From assembly GCA_028714815.1 (NCBI GenBank), contig JAQTLR010000001.1, positions 289,428 through 353,427 of the forward strand: 64,000 bases of DNA, in the 5' to 3' direction. Below, in pieces: positions 20,583 to 32,223 of this stretch; position 1 is the first letter of the stretch, and every line of letters begins with the position of its first letter. The position numbers and the translations under genes were made by a program. The notes beneath the pieces are model-generated. The model worked only from the letters and a program-made list of their open reading frames with translations. It ran no database searches and had not been told where the DNA came from. Source of the DNA: Candidatus Altimarinota bacterium. Lineage in GTDB: Bacteria > Patescibacteriota > Gracilibacteria > BD1-5 > UBA2023.

Positions 20583-20813
20583 ATGCAACAGAACAACCGA
20601 ACCGACGAGATACTGCACGGAGTGAGTCTCTCTATGATTATGGATTTCCTCATCCAAGAGTACGGATTCGAAGAACTCAGCAAGATGATCCGAATCAATT
20701 GCTTCAAGAGCAATCCGAGCAAGGAATCGAGCCTGAAATTCCTCCGGAAAACGGAATGGGCACGTCTGCAAGTACAAGGCTTGTACGTACGAACGATGCT
20801 CGAAAGAAGATAA
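20583..20813 (+). CDS. VF530-family DNA-binding protein
   Basis: A 76-residue protein that matches the VF530 family (DUF2132) along its full length: LHGVSLSMIMDFLIQEYGFEEL, INCFKSNPS, SSLKFLRKTEWARLQVQ, LY. Members are small and believed to bind DNA; their physiological role is not established. It is convergent with a membrane protein gene, and the two share one terminator. Confidence 0.9.
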   Translation: MQQNNRTDEILHGVSLSMIMDFLIQEYGFEELSKMIRINCFKSNPSKESSLKFLRKTEWARLQVQGLYVRTMLERR

Positions 20814-20815
20814 TG

Positions 20816-20845
20816 AAAAACGGCAGTCCAAGGATTGCCGTTTTT
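20816..20845. terminator. Bidirectional terminator between convergent genes
   Basis: AAAAACGGCA-10 nt-TGCCGTTTTT. The A and T flanks allow it to work on both strands; the minus-strand TAA stop overlaps its edge. Confidence 0.88.
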
Positions 20846-21200
20846 AGTGAGCGAGAAAAGCTCCGCTCAGGAATGCGAGTGCCCATACCGGGAAGAATAT
20901 CCGGAGAGCGAATCGTCGGTGCCACTTGATTTTTCTCGTCAAACCCAACGTGAGCTGAATAAAGAAGAGAGACAAGGCGGCAAGCGATAGGATGGTATGT
21001 ACGTCGGAAGCCAGAATCCCCGTCATCCATACTCCTTTCTTTATCTGAAACATCAGCATCGTGCCGTAGGTATCCATCGAGAACCCTACCGCTGCAACGG
21101 CTTTGTGGTATTTGTTTTTGTTTCTGGCCATAGCGTAGGCTATTCCATACAGGAACAGCGCCACGGTCATGAGCAATTCTATCTGAATCAGGACAGACAT
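20844..21200 (-). CDS. Four-helix membrane protein, unknown
   Basis: A 118-residue protein with four predicted helices (~5-23, ~37-53, ~62-86, ~95-116). Conserved-looking polar residues include several His (HKAV, DVHT, WHRR, final H), which recalls heme-binding or DUF420-like proteins; I cannot assign a family. The upstream region has TGTAAAATATG (21237-21247) and TGTAAAG (21260-21266), weakly like the 11-bp boxes of the two-component system, with a -10-like TATAAA at 21231-21236. Confidence 0.6.
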   Translation of the reverse strand: MSVLIQIELLMTVALFLYGIAYAMARNKNKYHKAVAAVGFSMDTYGTMLMFQIKKGVWMTGILASDVHTILSLAALSLFFIQLTLGLTRKIKWHRRFALRIFFPVWALAFLSGAFLAH

Positions 21201-21356
21201 AATAGTCTCCCGTAGAATGAAAGTGCCAGATTTATATGTAAAATATGAAATAAGTCAAATGTAAAGTGAGAGGATTTTTAAATAAAGTATTTTTATTTAA
21301 TGAAATTTTAATGTTTGGTTGTATTTTTGGATAAAGTATTCAGTTTAGCGAATTTT

Positions 21357-21384
21357 TTGTCTTTCAAATATAAAAGCTTATACT
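21357..21384 (+). promoter_or_regulatory. Promoter of the ParA-RelA/SpoT island
   Basis: TTGTCT (21357-21362), a 16-bp spacer and TATACT (21379-21384), 30 bp before the parA-like start. The gap 21201-21414 is AT-rich, and I see nothing else in it. Confidence 0.55.
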
Positions 21385-21414
21385 ATACCAAGTATTTTTT
21401 AACTTTTCGTATTT

Positions 21415-22518
21415 ATGAAGATTATATCATTATTTAATAACAAGGGTGGTGTTTGAAAGACAACGCTTGCGTTCCATCTCTCTCATATATTAGCTAATAT
21501 GTGACATAAAACATTAATGATTGATCTCGATCCTCAATGTAATCTGACGATATGTGCGATGAATGAGGAACAGCTACACGAGATATGGAAAGAAGAGGAT
21601 GAATTTATAGAAGACTTCGGTTCTGCAAGAAAAAAGATTTGAGAGCAAGAATTTTCTAAAATTATAAACAAACCGAGAACTATCCATTTTCAATTAAAAC
21701 CGACCGAGGATGGTCTTGATTGACTTAAGGAATTACCACCTCCAGTTGTTATTAATAAGAACTTAAACTTGATACCATGAAGATTAACAATTCATAAATT
21801 TGAAAATAAAATCTCTGAAAGATGGAGTGCTACTTATCAATGAGATCCTCTGGCCATACGAACCATTACGGATATTCGTTCTATTGCTGAAAAATATGCC
21901 GAAATATATTGATATGAATTTATAGTAATAGATACATCACCAAGTCTTGGAATTCTCAACAAAGTGATTATTTCCACTGTAGATGGATTTTTGATTCCTG
22001 CATCCCCAGATATGTTTTCTTTATATGGAATTAGAAATATCGGAGGGGCATTGACTCAATGGAAGAAAGAATTCATGACTATGTATACTCTCATTTCTAA
22101 GGAGAAACGAAGTAAATTTCCTTCAAGTTTTGTAAGATTTCTATGATACACGATTTACAATGCAAAAAAATATACATGAAAATCTAATAATGCTTGGGAT
22201 CTTGCTCAAGCTCACTTTAATTATGCTCAAGAGATACCATCTACCATTAATCAATACATTACAGAAGAAATAAGAGGACATTTATCATTAGACCAAGTTA
22301 AAGATCCAATAGGCTGAACAGCAGTTATGCACTCGCACAATACTATGTCAGGTAGTGCTCAAAAATATAATCAACCCATCTGGGGAATTCCAGGTGCTAA
22401 TCTCGATGCCGAAGATAGGAGTACAATTAGCTGAAATCAGGCAAGATACACTGAAACTAAAGATAAGTATCTACATTTCGCCGAGGATTTTCTTGAAAGA
22501 GTTAAAACATTAAATTAG
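21415..22518 (+). CDS. ParA/Soj-like ATPase
   Basis: A 367-residue ATPase of the ParA/MinD class. It starts MKIISLFNNKGGV-G-KTTLAFHLSH, a deviant Walker A in which the Gly before Lys is a TGA codon. Then come Walker A' MIDLDPQCNLT and Walker B FIVIDTSPSLGILNK. A ~60-residue insert (~40-110) lies between A' and B. No ParB gene or parS-like array is visible, and it is far more AT-rich and UGA-rich than its neighbours. Three bases separate it from the RelA/SpoT-like gene, so the two are one operon. A partition role is unlikely; it more likely serves as partner or sensor in an accessory module. Confidence 0.88.
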
Positions 22519-22521
22519 ATT

Positions 22522-23235
22522 ATGGCTATAAAATTAAACCTTATTGGGACTCTATACCGTAATAAGGTGTATGAGTATAAAACATTTATGAGAAGTGTGG
22601 TTTCTTTCTTTGAAGAAAATCCGCTTTTTCGTTGAGACTGATTTCCCCATATTCACTCTATTAAGTCAAGAATTAAGGATCCGTCTCATTTAGAGGAAAA
22701 GATCAAAAGAAAATTAAAAAATGGGAAAAACATCACTGCTGATAATCTTTTCTCGGAAGTGACAGATATTGCGGGTGTTAGAGTATTCTATTTACATCAA
22801 GGACAATTTAGTGTCATTCATAAGGAAATTATGTCTAGAATTGGCAATGATTGGAAGTTGTTTGAAGAACCAAAAGCATATACATGGGATCCTGAAAGTG
22901 AAGATTTTTATAAGGCATTACATATAAAAACGGAAGTTAATCCTAGATATTATACAAGTATACATTATGTGGTAATGCCGAATAATGAAACTGCCAATAT
23001 TTGTTGTGAGATTCAGGTAAGAACATTATTTGAAGAAATTTGGTGAGAAATAGATCATGCTATAAATTATCCCAATCCAACAAATGACATCTGATGTAAG
23101 GAGCAATTACGGGTATTATCAAAATTAGTAGGAACTTGAACCAGATTGGCCGACTCCATATTTAGAACACACGATGAATATTTAAGGATAAGAAAAGCAA
23201 ATAAAAAACGAAAAGATATTAGGATAAAATGATAA
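22522..23235 (+). CDS. RelA/SpoT-type nucleotidyl-pyrophosphotransferase (small alarmone-synthetase-like)
   Basis: A 237-residue protein. Core motifs of the RelA_SpoT synthetase fold are present: IHSIKSRIKDPSHLEEKIKRKL, VTDIAGVRVFY, YYTSIHYVV, CEIQVRTLFEEIWGEIDHAINY. No hydrolase (HD), TGS or ACT domain. It could make (p)ppGpp, or like toxic SAS enzymes (FaRel, CapRel) modify tRNA 3' ends. Several Gly are TGA. It is the second gene of the AT-rich island, directly after the ParA-like ATPase, and is closed by a strong terminator. Confidence 0.88.
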
Positions 23236-23255
23236 TCAAATAATATCTAACAAAG

Positions 23256-23284
23256 AAAAACCTCTTCATATGAAGAGGTTTTTC
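23256..23284. terminator. Terminator of the ParA-RelA/SpoT island
   Basis: AAAAACCTCTTCA-TATGAAGAGGTTTTT is a nearly uninterrupted palindrome with A and T flanks, 21 bp after the stop. Confidence 0.9.
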
Positions 23285-23341
23285 TTGCTTTCCCCGAAGC
23301 ATTTCATACAATACAGATATTAAAATTTATTATAAAAAATA

Positions 23342-26300
23342 GTGTCCACTCCATTTCTCTTCACATACTCCACCCTCAATCCACGCCAGAAGCAGGCGGT
23401 GGATACTTTGTATGGTCCGGTGCTCGTCATCGCGGGGCCCGGGAGTGGGAAGACGCAGATCCTGTCGGCGCGCATTGCGAACATATTGCTCCAGACCGAC
23501 GTGAATCCGTCGAACATCCTCTGTCTCACGTTCACGGACAATGCCGCGAAGAATATGCGGGAGCGGCTCTCGCGGGTTATCGGTGCCGATGCTTATAAGG
23601 TCGCAATTCATACCTTTCATAGTTTCGGGAACGAGATTCTGAATCGTTATCGGTCACGGATTTCCGATTACGCCGAGGCGACTCCGATCGACGATATAGA
23701 GGCTTCGCGACTATTTGATGAGATTCTGACTGCGCTTCCTTGGAACGATCCGTACAAGCCGGGGCAGAATGCCAATGAGAAAATCCGTGAGCTTCGCAAT
23801 GCGATCAAGCTCGTGAAGGACGCGGGTATCACACCGGTGGAATATACAGAGATTATCGAAACCAACCGAAAAACTATGGCGGTTCTGGAGCCGCTCATCC
23901 GGGCTCATATGGACGAACTTCTCTCCCTTGGACAGAAAAAAGAGGACAAGATCCGCAAACTCGAACTATTTCGGGTTTTTCATGACGCGGTTATAACGGC
24001 TTTTTCCGGATTCCCGGAACGAATGCACGAGCAGGATACTTTTGCGAAAACGCTCATAGATTCGCTCGAAGCCATCTGGGAACTCCAGGAATCCGAAACC
24101 GATGCGAAGATCGTGACCAAATGGCGCGATGAATGGTTGGAGAAGGATCATGAAGGCAAATGGATATTGAAAGATGCGTCCAGGCTGGATAAATACACGT
24201 CGCTCGCACAAATCTACACCCGGTACGAAGAGCGGATGAAAGCCCTCGGATACATCGACTTCTCCGATATGATACTTGGAGCGATTCGGCTCGTCGAACA
24301 GTACGGGGATATTCGAGCGAATCTCGCCGAGCAGTACCAGTTCGTGCTCGTAGACGAATACCAAGATACGAACGATGCGCAACTCCGGCTCATTACCGAT
24401 ATTCTCTCGGTAACCGACACTCCGAACGTATTTGCGGTCGGGGATGACGACCAATCTATCTATAAATTTCAGGGAGCCAATACCAAAAATATCAAGACAT
24501 TCCGCGAGCGTTGGGCAGATACCGAGCTCATCATCCTCGAGACGAATTACCGCTCGAATCGTGAGATTATCGATACTTCCCGTGCTCTTATGAACTCCGC
24601 GATACATTCCATCTCTGATATATTTCCATGAGCGGTCAAGTCCTTCGATTCGCACCACGGACAGGGCGGAAGCGTGACGCAGAATATCTTCGAGACCGAA
24701 GCGGACGAACTCACTTGGGTGGCGGAAGATATAGAGCGGGCCATCGCGGACGGATCCCCGGCTGAGGAAATCGCCGTAATTACGAAGAAAAACAAGACCC
24801 TTGAAAATCTGGCAAAAGTGCTTCTCTCGAAACATATTCCGGTCGCACTCAGCAAGGACGAAAATATCTTCGATTCCGAGGAAGTACGCCTCGTGGACGA
24901 AATTCTCGAGTATCTCGTATCGCTTCGCGGAAGCGGACAACCTCGTGATGAGATACTTCTTTCTATCCTCGCACATCCGTGCTGGGGGATTCACCGGCTC
25001 ACGATCTGGGAAATGTCTCGAACCATTTCCTCTGCTCGTCGAGAAGACCGCAAAAACTGGATTGAAACTCTTCGAACCCACACCGACCCCACTCTTTCCG
25101 GACTTGCGAATTTCCTCATAGAACTCTCTATTCTTTCCCACCACGCCCGTCTGGAAGACCTGATGGACTACATCACCGGTGCGAATACGCTCGCGATTCC
25201 CGACGAGTACAACGAAGACCCGACCAAGAATACACTCCAGATCGATATGTTCGGAGGCGGGAAGAAAGAATATGTTTCTCCGATTTATGGGTACTATTTC
25301 GGGAATTTCAACTCCATTCCACCTCTCCCCGACCCTCTCCTAGGAGGAGAGGGAGTTAAAAAGGATAATACATCCCCCCGTCTCCTTTTAGGAGAAGGGG
25401 CCGGGGGAAGAGGTGGAAAGGATGCGGGAAGTCAGCAATCCGCTACTCTTTATGCTCGTCACCTCGCGAATATCAGAAAACTCGTCGAATCGGTCCGTTC
25501 CTTCAAGAAAGGAGCAGGATTTCTCTCTATTCTCGATTACGGAGAATTCATCTCCCTTGTGAAGAAGTACGATGTGCAGATCGCGGCGTCGCATCTCGTG
25601 GGGCACGAGGGGACTGCGGTGAACCTCATAACGGTCCATAAGGCGAAGGGGCTCGAATACGGGCGGGTCTATGCCATCGGACTCACCGAGAAACAGTACA
25701 AACTCGGAAAAGTCTCCGGTTCTCCGCTCCCGAAGAACCTCCCATTGGCACCCGAGAAGGACGACGATGAAGATATCCGCCGTCTCGTCTACACGGTATT
25801 CACCCGTGCCAAGAAAGACCTTGTTCTTTCCTATGCTCAAATGAACCTGAACGAGAAGTCCGATACTCCGCTCGGATGTCTGACCGACCTGGATCCTGCT
25901 TGGAGCAGCGGTTCTGTTGCTCCCGAGTCGCTCGTGGATTTCTTGGAAAAAGAACGGAAGGACCTCTTCTCGCTTCCGTACCACGGAGAAGAAAAGAATT
26001 TTCTTGCTGACCGCATCGCCAAGCAGTTCACTATGTCTGTTACCGCACTCCAGAACTTCCTAAATGTCGCGGACGGTGGTCCCGAACACTTCGTGGCGAA
26101 TAATATCCTCCGGTTTCCGCAGGCTAAGAGCGAATCCGCGTGCTATGGGTCCGCCATGCACAAAGCTCTGGAAGTATTTTTCACCGACTACAAGAAAACC
26201 GGACTCTACTCGAAATCCACACTCTTGGATGCCTTCGAAACCGCTTTCAAACAGGAACGCTTCGTTCCGGATACCGAGCGGGATTTCCTCGCGCGCGGGA

Positions 26301-26875
26301 CAGAGAACCTGAACGCGCTCTACTCCGAGATCACCGGAAAAGCCTACGGGGACTTGCATCTGGAGTACGATTTCCGTACCGCATTCGGTGGAGTATTTTT
26401 ACCTCCCCTCTCCTCCGAAAGGAGAGGGGTCGGGGGTGAGGCGGGTATCCAACTTACCGGGAAGATCGACCGCATCGAAGTCATCGATAACCAGAAACTC
26501 ATCATCACCGACTACAAGACGGGTGGAGGATTCGACTCATTCTTGGATACCGGTTCCGCGTATGAAAAGATCAAGAAGTGGAAGTACAAACTCCAATTCT
26601 GCTTCTATGCCGTGCTCTTCGAACTCTCCCCACAGTGGGCGAGATTCCAAAGTAAAGAATTCACGCTCATGTTCATCGAGCAGGACCGGAAGACCGGTCG
26701 ATTCGTGAGTGTGACCGACTACGTCCAGCAGGGCGAGATCGAGCGAACCAAAGCGCTCATCCGAGCAGTCATGTCCAAGATAGAGTCGCTCGATTTTCCG
26801 GACGTTTCCGGTTATAGTCCCGACATCGCCGGGATCCGCCAGTTCGAGGAGGATTTGATCGGGGGGAAGATGTAG
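23342..26875 (+). CDS. UvrD/PcrA-type helicase with C-terminal PD-(D/E)XK nuclease
   Basis: A 1,177-residue superfamily 1A helicase joined to a RecB-like nuclease. LNPRQKQAVDTLYGPVLVIAGPGSGKT holds the Q-motif and Walker A. VLVDEYQDTNDAQ is Walker B, VFAVGDDDQSIYKFQGA motif III, LETNYRS motif IV. NLITVHKAKGLEYGRVYAIGL is motif V, and VYTVFTRAKKDLVLSYA motif VI. The nuclease has GSAMHKALE, GKIDRIEVI and IITDYKTGG. A single TGA (24629) reads as Gly in IFP-G-AVKSFD. The start is GTG. Two palindromic elements are inserted in frame (25319-25416, 26401-26443). The domain pairing resembles AddB/AdnAB end-processing enzymes; it should act in recombination repair. Confidence 0.93.
25319..25416. repeat. 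Palindromic element in the helicase-nuclease gene (copy b, full length)
   Basis: Two inverted arms of ~40 bp: the first begins CCACCTCTCCCCGACCC and the second ends GGGGGAAGAGGTGG. Each arm is itself a hairpin (CCCTCTCC/GGAGAGGG, and TCTCC/GGAGA). It is translated in frame as IPPLPDPLLGGEGV...SPRLLLGEGAGG, inserted between helicase motifs IV and V. Confidence 0.8.
26401..26443. repeat. Palindromic element in the helicase-nuclease gene (copy c, half length)
   Basis: CCCCTCTCCT-CCGA-AAGGAGAGGGG followed by TCGGGGGTGAGG. It encodes PPLSSERRGVGGEAG just before the nuclease motif GKIDRIE. Confidence 0.8.
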
Positions 26876-26884
26876 GGGTAAAAT

Positions 26885-26913
26885 GAAAAGAGCGAGGGGT
26901 TTTCTCGCTCTTT
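26885..26913 (+). terminator. Terminator after the helicase-nuclease gene
   Basis: AAAGAGCGAG-7 nt-CTCGCTCTTT, 10 bp after the stop. Confidence 0.85.
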
Positions 26914-26998
26914 CGATGTCTTTTGTCAAGGTATTTTATTTTACAATGGGAAAACAGTATGATATCCTTTTCCGGTATTATATTTTTATCCCTTCCGT

Positions 26999-29900
26999 AT
27001 GCGTTTACAAAAATACTCGGCAGCAATCCTTATCGGTACATTCCTGTTTTCAAATATATTCCCGCAAGGGGTTTTTGCTTTTGGGAAACCATCGTCCAGC
27101 CTTTCATGAAAGGCTGTGATTCCCGTCATCTCTCAGGAGATCCAAGGAAAGCTTGGGAAACAGAAAAATTATCTCCGATCGATCGGAAACCCGGAAGAGT
27201 ATCAGAAATCGGAAATCCAGTGGGATGCATCCGAACAGAAACCATCACATGTCCGAGGGCTCCATAAGAGGATCTCGAAAAACATCATCGCCGATACGAA
27301 GCAGGTGCTCAAGGATTTTTCCCCAGCATATGGGATATCTGCCGGCACTTCCATAGATATCCGCCTCGCAAAGGATGAAACATCGAAAGTTACCCAGGAA
27401 CATCACGCTCGGATCAAACAATTCTACAATAACCTGGAAATGGTCGGAGGAGATGTTATCTCCCATACCGATGCTGCTGGCTTCCTCTATCAGGTAGACG
27501 GAACGATCGATATTCCGGATATTCCGACCATCCCGAAGATTTCATCCACAAAGGCGCTCAGCATTGGGGAGCATGAACAGGGTGCAAAGGCACATTTTCA
27601 GGTGCAAGATCAGCCAAAATTGGTACTCTATAAAGTTGCATCGAATTATCTGCTTGCCTACGTCTATATATTGACATATGATGATCCTATCGCCCATATA
27701 GGGAAATGGGTGTATTATATCGATGCAAATACCGGAAAGAAAATCAGATCCTATAATACGATCAACGATGCTCTTGTACCTGCTGCGTTGAGCGGGGCGC
27801 TTCTTGCCTGAGAAGGAGGGGATATCAAGACATTTACCGGAACATTCGATACTGTTGCGAATAGATACTATATCGATAATAAGTTTTCTCTTAACGGATC
27901 CTATTCTGTATTCAATATCTCATCTAATTCGGGTGTATATATTGACGCATGACATACGGCAAATAGGCTTACCACAAACTGGGGAGCAAGCGACCCTACC
28001 GAGATTTCCGCAGGGTATAATATGTCTAGGATATTGGAATACTACAATGGACTCGGATTCGGAATCAACGATATCGCTTTCACTTCGACCGGACAAACCT
28101 ATCTGCCTGTTATCGTGCACTACGGATCCGGGTATGATAATGCTTTCTGGAGTCCCGGGGTCGGTCTCTATATAGGTGACGGTGATGGTGTAAATATGAG
28201 GCCGCTTGCGACTTTGGATACCATGGCGCATGAGTTCGGACATGCCTGGACGGAGAATACTTCGAATCTCATATACCAGGATGAACCGGGAGCGCTCAAC
28301 GAATCGTTTTCCGATATCTCCGGAGTCAATGTGGAAATGTATGCGCAAAGCGGTTCCGGTTCTTATCCGAACGTCACACCGGGATATTCGGATTGGCTCA
28401 TAGGGGAGGATCTGATGATAGGAAACAAAGCGCTTCGCGACATGCGGAATCCGGCCAATACCGCGACCGTCGGAACGGGAAACGAACAACCGACGAAGTA
28501 TCATGGGACATATTGGTATTTCGGGACAGCCGATTATGGAGGAGTGCACTATAATAATAGCGTACAGAATTTCTTCTACTACCTGCTTTCTGAAGGGGGA
28601 TCCGGGAATAATGAAGGAATCCTCTATAGTGTCGATGGGATCGGGATCGAGAATTCCCGTCGTATCGCTTTTGAAACCAATACCCATTTTGTAAAGAGTA
28701 CCGATACCTATAAAGATGTCCGTCAGGCATGGATCGACGCCGCCAATTCCATAAACCCCAGTTTTGTCCCTTCTGTAAAGGCAGCATGGGATGCTGTGGG
28801 AGTTGTGGGAGATCCGATAACTTCTCTTGCGACCAGTGAGGAGAGTTTCGAGAATAGCACGAATCTTCCGACCGGGTATACAAGTTCCCTTCTTTCTGGA
28901 ACGGGCGGGCTTTGGTCGGTAACCACCGCCACAGGGGCATCCGGGAACAATAGTCTTGTATCCGGGGTTATCGGTAATAGTTCTTCGACGGCCGTTTCTT
29001 GGTCAGGGATGACGGATCAGGGGTATATGACATTTTACTGGAGGACTTCCTCTGAAGCCATATATGATACTCTCGATTTTTATATTGACGGCGTCTGGAG
29101 AAAGAGTTGGTCGGGACTGAATCCATGGTCGTTTTATAGCGATGCTATAACCCCCGGATCCCATACATTCACCTGGGCATATGATAAAGATATAAGTTTC
29201 AGCGGATGATTGGATCAGGTGGGTATCGATGCGGTCCACGTTGTTGCACTCACCGGTTCCATATCCATATCTTCCGATGCAGGAAGCGGACAATATGTTT
29301 CTCCCGTCGGACTCCATATGACGATCGATGCCCCCGGATCGTATGACTATGTCATTTCCCGATCGGACGGTCAGATGGGGCGTGGAAGCGCTACGGGTTC
29401 TCTTGGTATTCCGCTTGCCGGACTTGCAGAATGATCTGGAAGCATCGACTTCCAATATCGTGATGCGAACGGGTTTTTGAGTCCCATTATCACAAAATCG
29501 TATTTCCTCGATTCTGTCGCTCCAAGTATTCCGCAGATAGTACTGCCTGCTGATGGGATGTTTTCGGGTACCGGAAATATTACCCTCTCCTGGAATCCTG
29601 CCACCGATTCCGGTGCTGGACTTTCCTCCGCTCCGTATACCTATCTCGTTGCAACCGATAGCAGGTTCACGAATATCGTGGCATCGGGATCGACCGGACA
29701 AACGGGGCAGCATCTCTCGCTCTCGGACGGAGCGTATTTCGCAAAGGTAGAAGTCCGAGACCTTGCGGGAAATCTCATGTCATCCTCTCCGGTCTCATTC
29801 GTAATCGATACGACCGCTCCAAACGCACCGACGAATATCGTGGTGAATAGAGGCGGTATCATCGATGCAGCGACCCAAACGGGAGTAACGATTACCGGTT

Positions 29901-32164
29901 CTGGAGGTGTTTCCGAAAGCGGATCAGTCGTACGGTATAGCATCTCTTCCGCTTCTGGAACGGTTTCTGGAAGCGGTATCATCGATGCTTTCGGATCCTT
30001 CTCTCTTTCTCTCATCGATGTATCGGGTTTTAATGATGGGATACTCAATTATGTCGTATCTATTACTGATATGGCGGGAAATGTATCATCCAACACGGTT
30101 GGTACTATCGGTAAATCGGTGATTCCTGCCGATGGAAGTCTCGTATTCCTTTCTGGATCCTATTCCAATGTTCTTGCAACCAATCTGGAGTTATCTGCGG
30201 CAAAGCCTGTTTCTTATAGCATTTCTGGAAGCGGTATCATGGAAACTATCACTGGAACTCTCATGTCATCTGGAAGTGTGACGATTCCAGTCACACTCGT
30301 TGCAAATGACGGGAATAAATCCGTTCAGGTTATTTTTACCGACAGTGCGGAGGTCGTTACTACGACCTTTGCTACCATCATCCTCGATACCACCCCTCCG
30401 ACCCTTTCTATAGATTCGCACGGTACTGGAGCACAGGTAGCCGGTTCGACGGTTCTTCTTACTGGAAGCGTGTTTGATCTGAACGGTATTGCGAGCGCTA
30501 CGCTCAATTCGCTCCCGCTTCTTTCTGTTTCAAGCTGGTCGAAGAGTATAGACCTCGTTGGGGGAAACAATACATTCACCCTTACAGCCACCGATGCTGC
30601 GGGGAATAGCGCTTCACTCCCTCTTACCATAGAACGGGTGATCGCTCTCTCGCATACCGTTCTTTCATTTCTCCCGGCAGGGATGCGGATCGATTTCGAT
30701 ACGGACCTTGCATCCACAGGAACGGTACGATATGGAACGAATTCCGGTGCCCTTAGCATGTCGCAAGATGCTATCCTGTCCGATGGATTCCATCAGAGCA
30801 TCGTTCTTACGGGGCTTACGGACGGTGCGCTCTACTACTACACGCTCCAAGGGATTTCCCAGACATACTCTTCCAGCACTTCGCCAATCGCTTCTTTCTA
30901 TACACTCAAAACCGTGGATGTGGCGGATAATTCCTCAGAAATCACCTCAACCGGGGCAGTGGTATTCTCTGGAGCATCTGCGACCGGAAGTACCGCATTC
31001 CAGGGAACAGGAATGCTCGTCATAAGGAATGAAAATACTTCCACCGACACACTCGCAGTGAGTCTGAGCGGACTTGTTATCACTCCGGGTGGAACGTGGG
31101 ATGGAATTTTCGAATCTCCAAAGACGGTGAATCTGACAGGAGCCCTGCTTTCCGAGACGGGATATATACTCACCGGATCGGTATATAAAGCCGGAAATGA
31201 CGCCACATCGCTGGTACTGAGCGGACAGACCGCATCCCTTCAGATATATATGGGAAATGTTCTTAACGGGAGAAATCTCCATGTATACCGTTCCGAAACC
31301 GGAGGAATGTTCAGTCTAATCGATGTCTGCACGGTTTCTGAAGGGATATGCCGGTTCCAGACCGATCGTTTCTCCTATTTTGCTTTCGGGGATCCGAATG
31401 ATCGTACTCCGGATACCTTCATATTCACTCCTCGAACGAATGTGGATCTTTCAACCAGTATCGATTCCAATACTGTGATTTTGTCCGGTATCAATACTCC
31501 AGCGCCCATAAGCGTATCCGGATGATCTTATTCTATCAACAATCTCGCTTATACGACCGCGACGGGGATGATATCGAGCGGGGACACGGTAAAAGTACGG
31601 ATCATATCGTCTGCATCGTACGATACTGCTGCACAGGCCATATTGACGATCGGAGGGGTGTCCGCGAGTTTCTCGGTGACCACTAAATCAGCTCCCATGA
31701 TTTCGAACGGTTGAGGTGGCGGTGGTTGATGAGGAGGAGGCATGGTATTGTCTACGGATATATGTCCGAAATGAGATCTTTCCGGGAATTCTTATGATGG
31801 GAAATGCGAAGGGGTTCCAGTGCAGATACCTGTGATATCGACCGGAACAGTAACTCTCGCAGTAGCGACACCAAAGAAAACCGGACTCTTCGCCAATAAT
31901 CCGATTATTTCCTCATATGATTTCTCGAAAAACGAACGTATTCCACAGAAAGTCGTTGCCGAGCTCAATTTCTTTGTTACCAAGCTCATGAAAGTTATCG
32001 ATGTAAAAGCAGGAGACAATAGTAAGAAAAAGAATTCCTACAATCAACAGGTAGCGAAATATATCCTTGATCGTGCAAAGAAAACGACGAACCAGCAAGA
32101 GAAGCGGATCCTTGCATACATCTATAAGAGATTCTCGATCGTCACCAAGATCCCGGTACCGTAG
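26999..32164 (+). CDS. Giant secreted thermolysin-family (M4) metalloprotease with Ig-like repeats
   Basis: A 1,721-residue protein. The start MRLQKYSAAILIGTFLFS is chosen because it gives a signal peptide ending at GVFA. Then comes an FTP/PepSY propeptide (~60-270). The M4 catalytic domain has HEFGHAWTE (zinc ligands H411, H415) and GALNESFSD (E435), then the M4 C-terminal lobe (~520-580). About 700 residues of beta repeats with DTTAPNAP/DTTPPTLS linkers follow, plus an FnIII-like segment. A Gly-rich hinge (GWGGGGWGGGG) leads to a helical ~110-residue C-terminal domain that resembles the end of the GH26 protein. TGA-Gly codons are needed in at least six places. It probably acts at the cell surface or is released. 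Confidence 0.93.
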
Positions 32165-32185
32165 GATAAATATTTTTCTGTAAAT

Positions 32186-32223
32186 AAAAACCTCAGGGGA
32201 ATAAGATTCCTGGTGAGGTTTTT
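32186..32223. terminator. Bidirectional terminator between the M4 protease gene and recR
   Basis: AAAAACCTCA ... TGAGGTTTTT around an inner GGGGAA/TTCC helix. It serves both convergent genes. Confidence 0.85.

Noticed and set aside
21237..21266. Fourth set of two-component boxes upstream of the four-helix membrane protein
   Set aside because: The two TGTAA words are 23 bp apart, not 11 or 22, so the match is too weak to list as a site.
21415..22518. Chromosome partition parA
   Set aside because: No parB or parS-like sites nearby, AT-rich island context and a RelA/SpoT-like operon partner; a housekeeping Soj role is unlikely.
23966..25144. 392-codon open frame on the minus strand
   Set aside because: Antisense of the helicase-nuclease gene; plus frame carries helicase motifs.
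26999..32164. A row of broken genes or a pseudogene in the M4 protease region
   Set aside because: All breaks are TGA codons in a single frame at plausible Gly positions; no TAA, TAG or frame change occurs.
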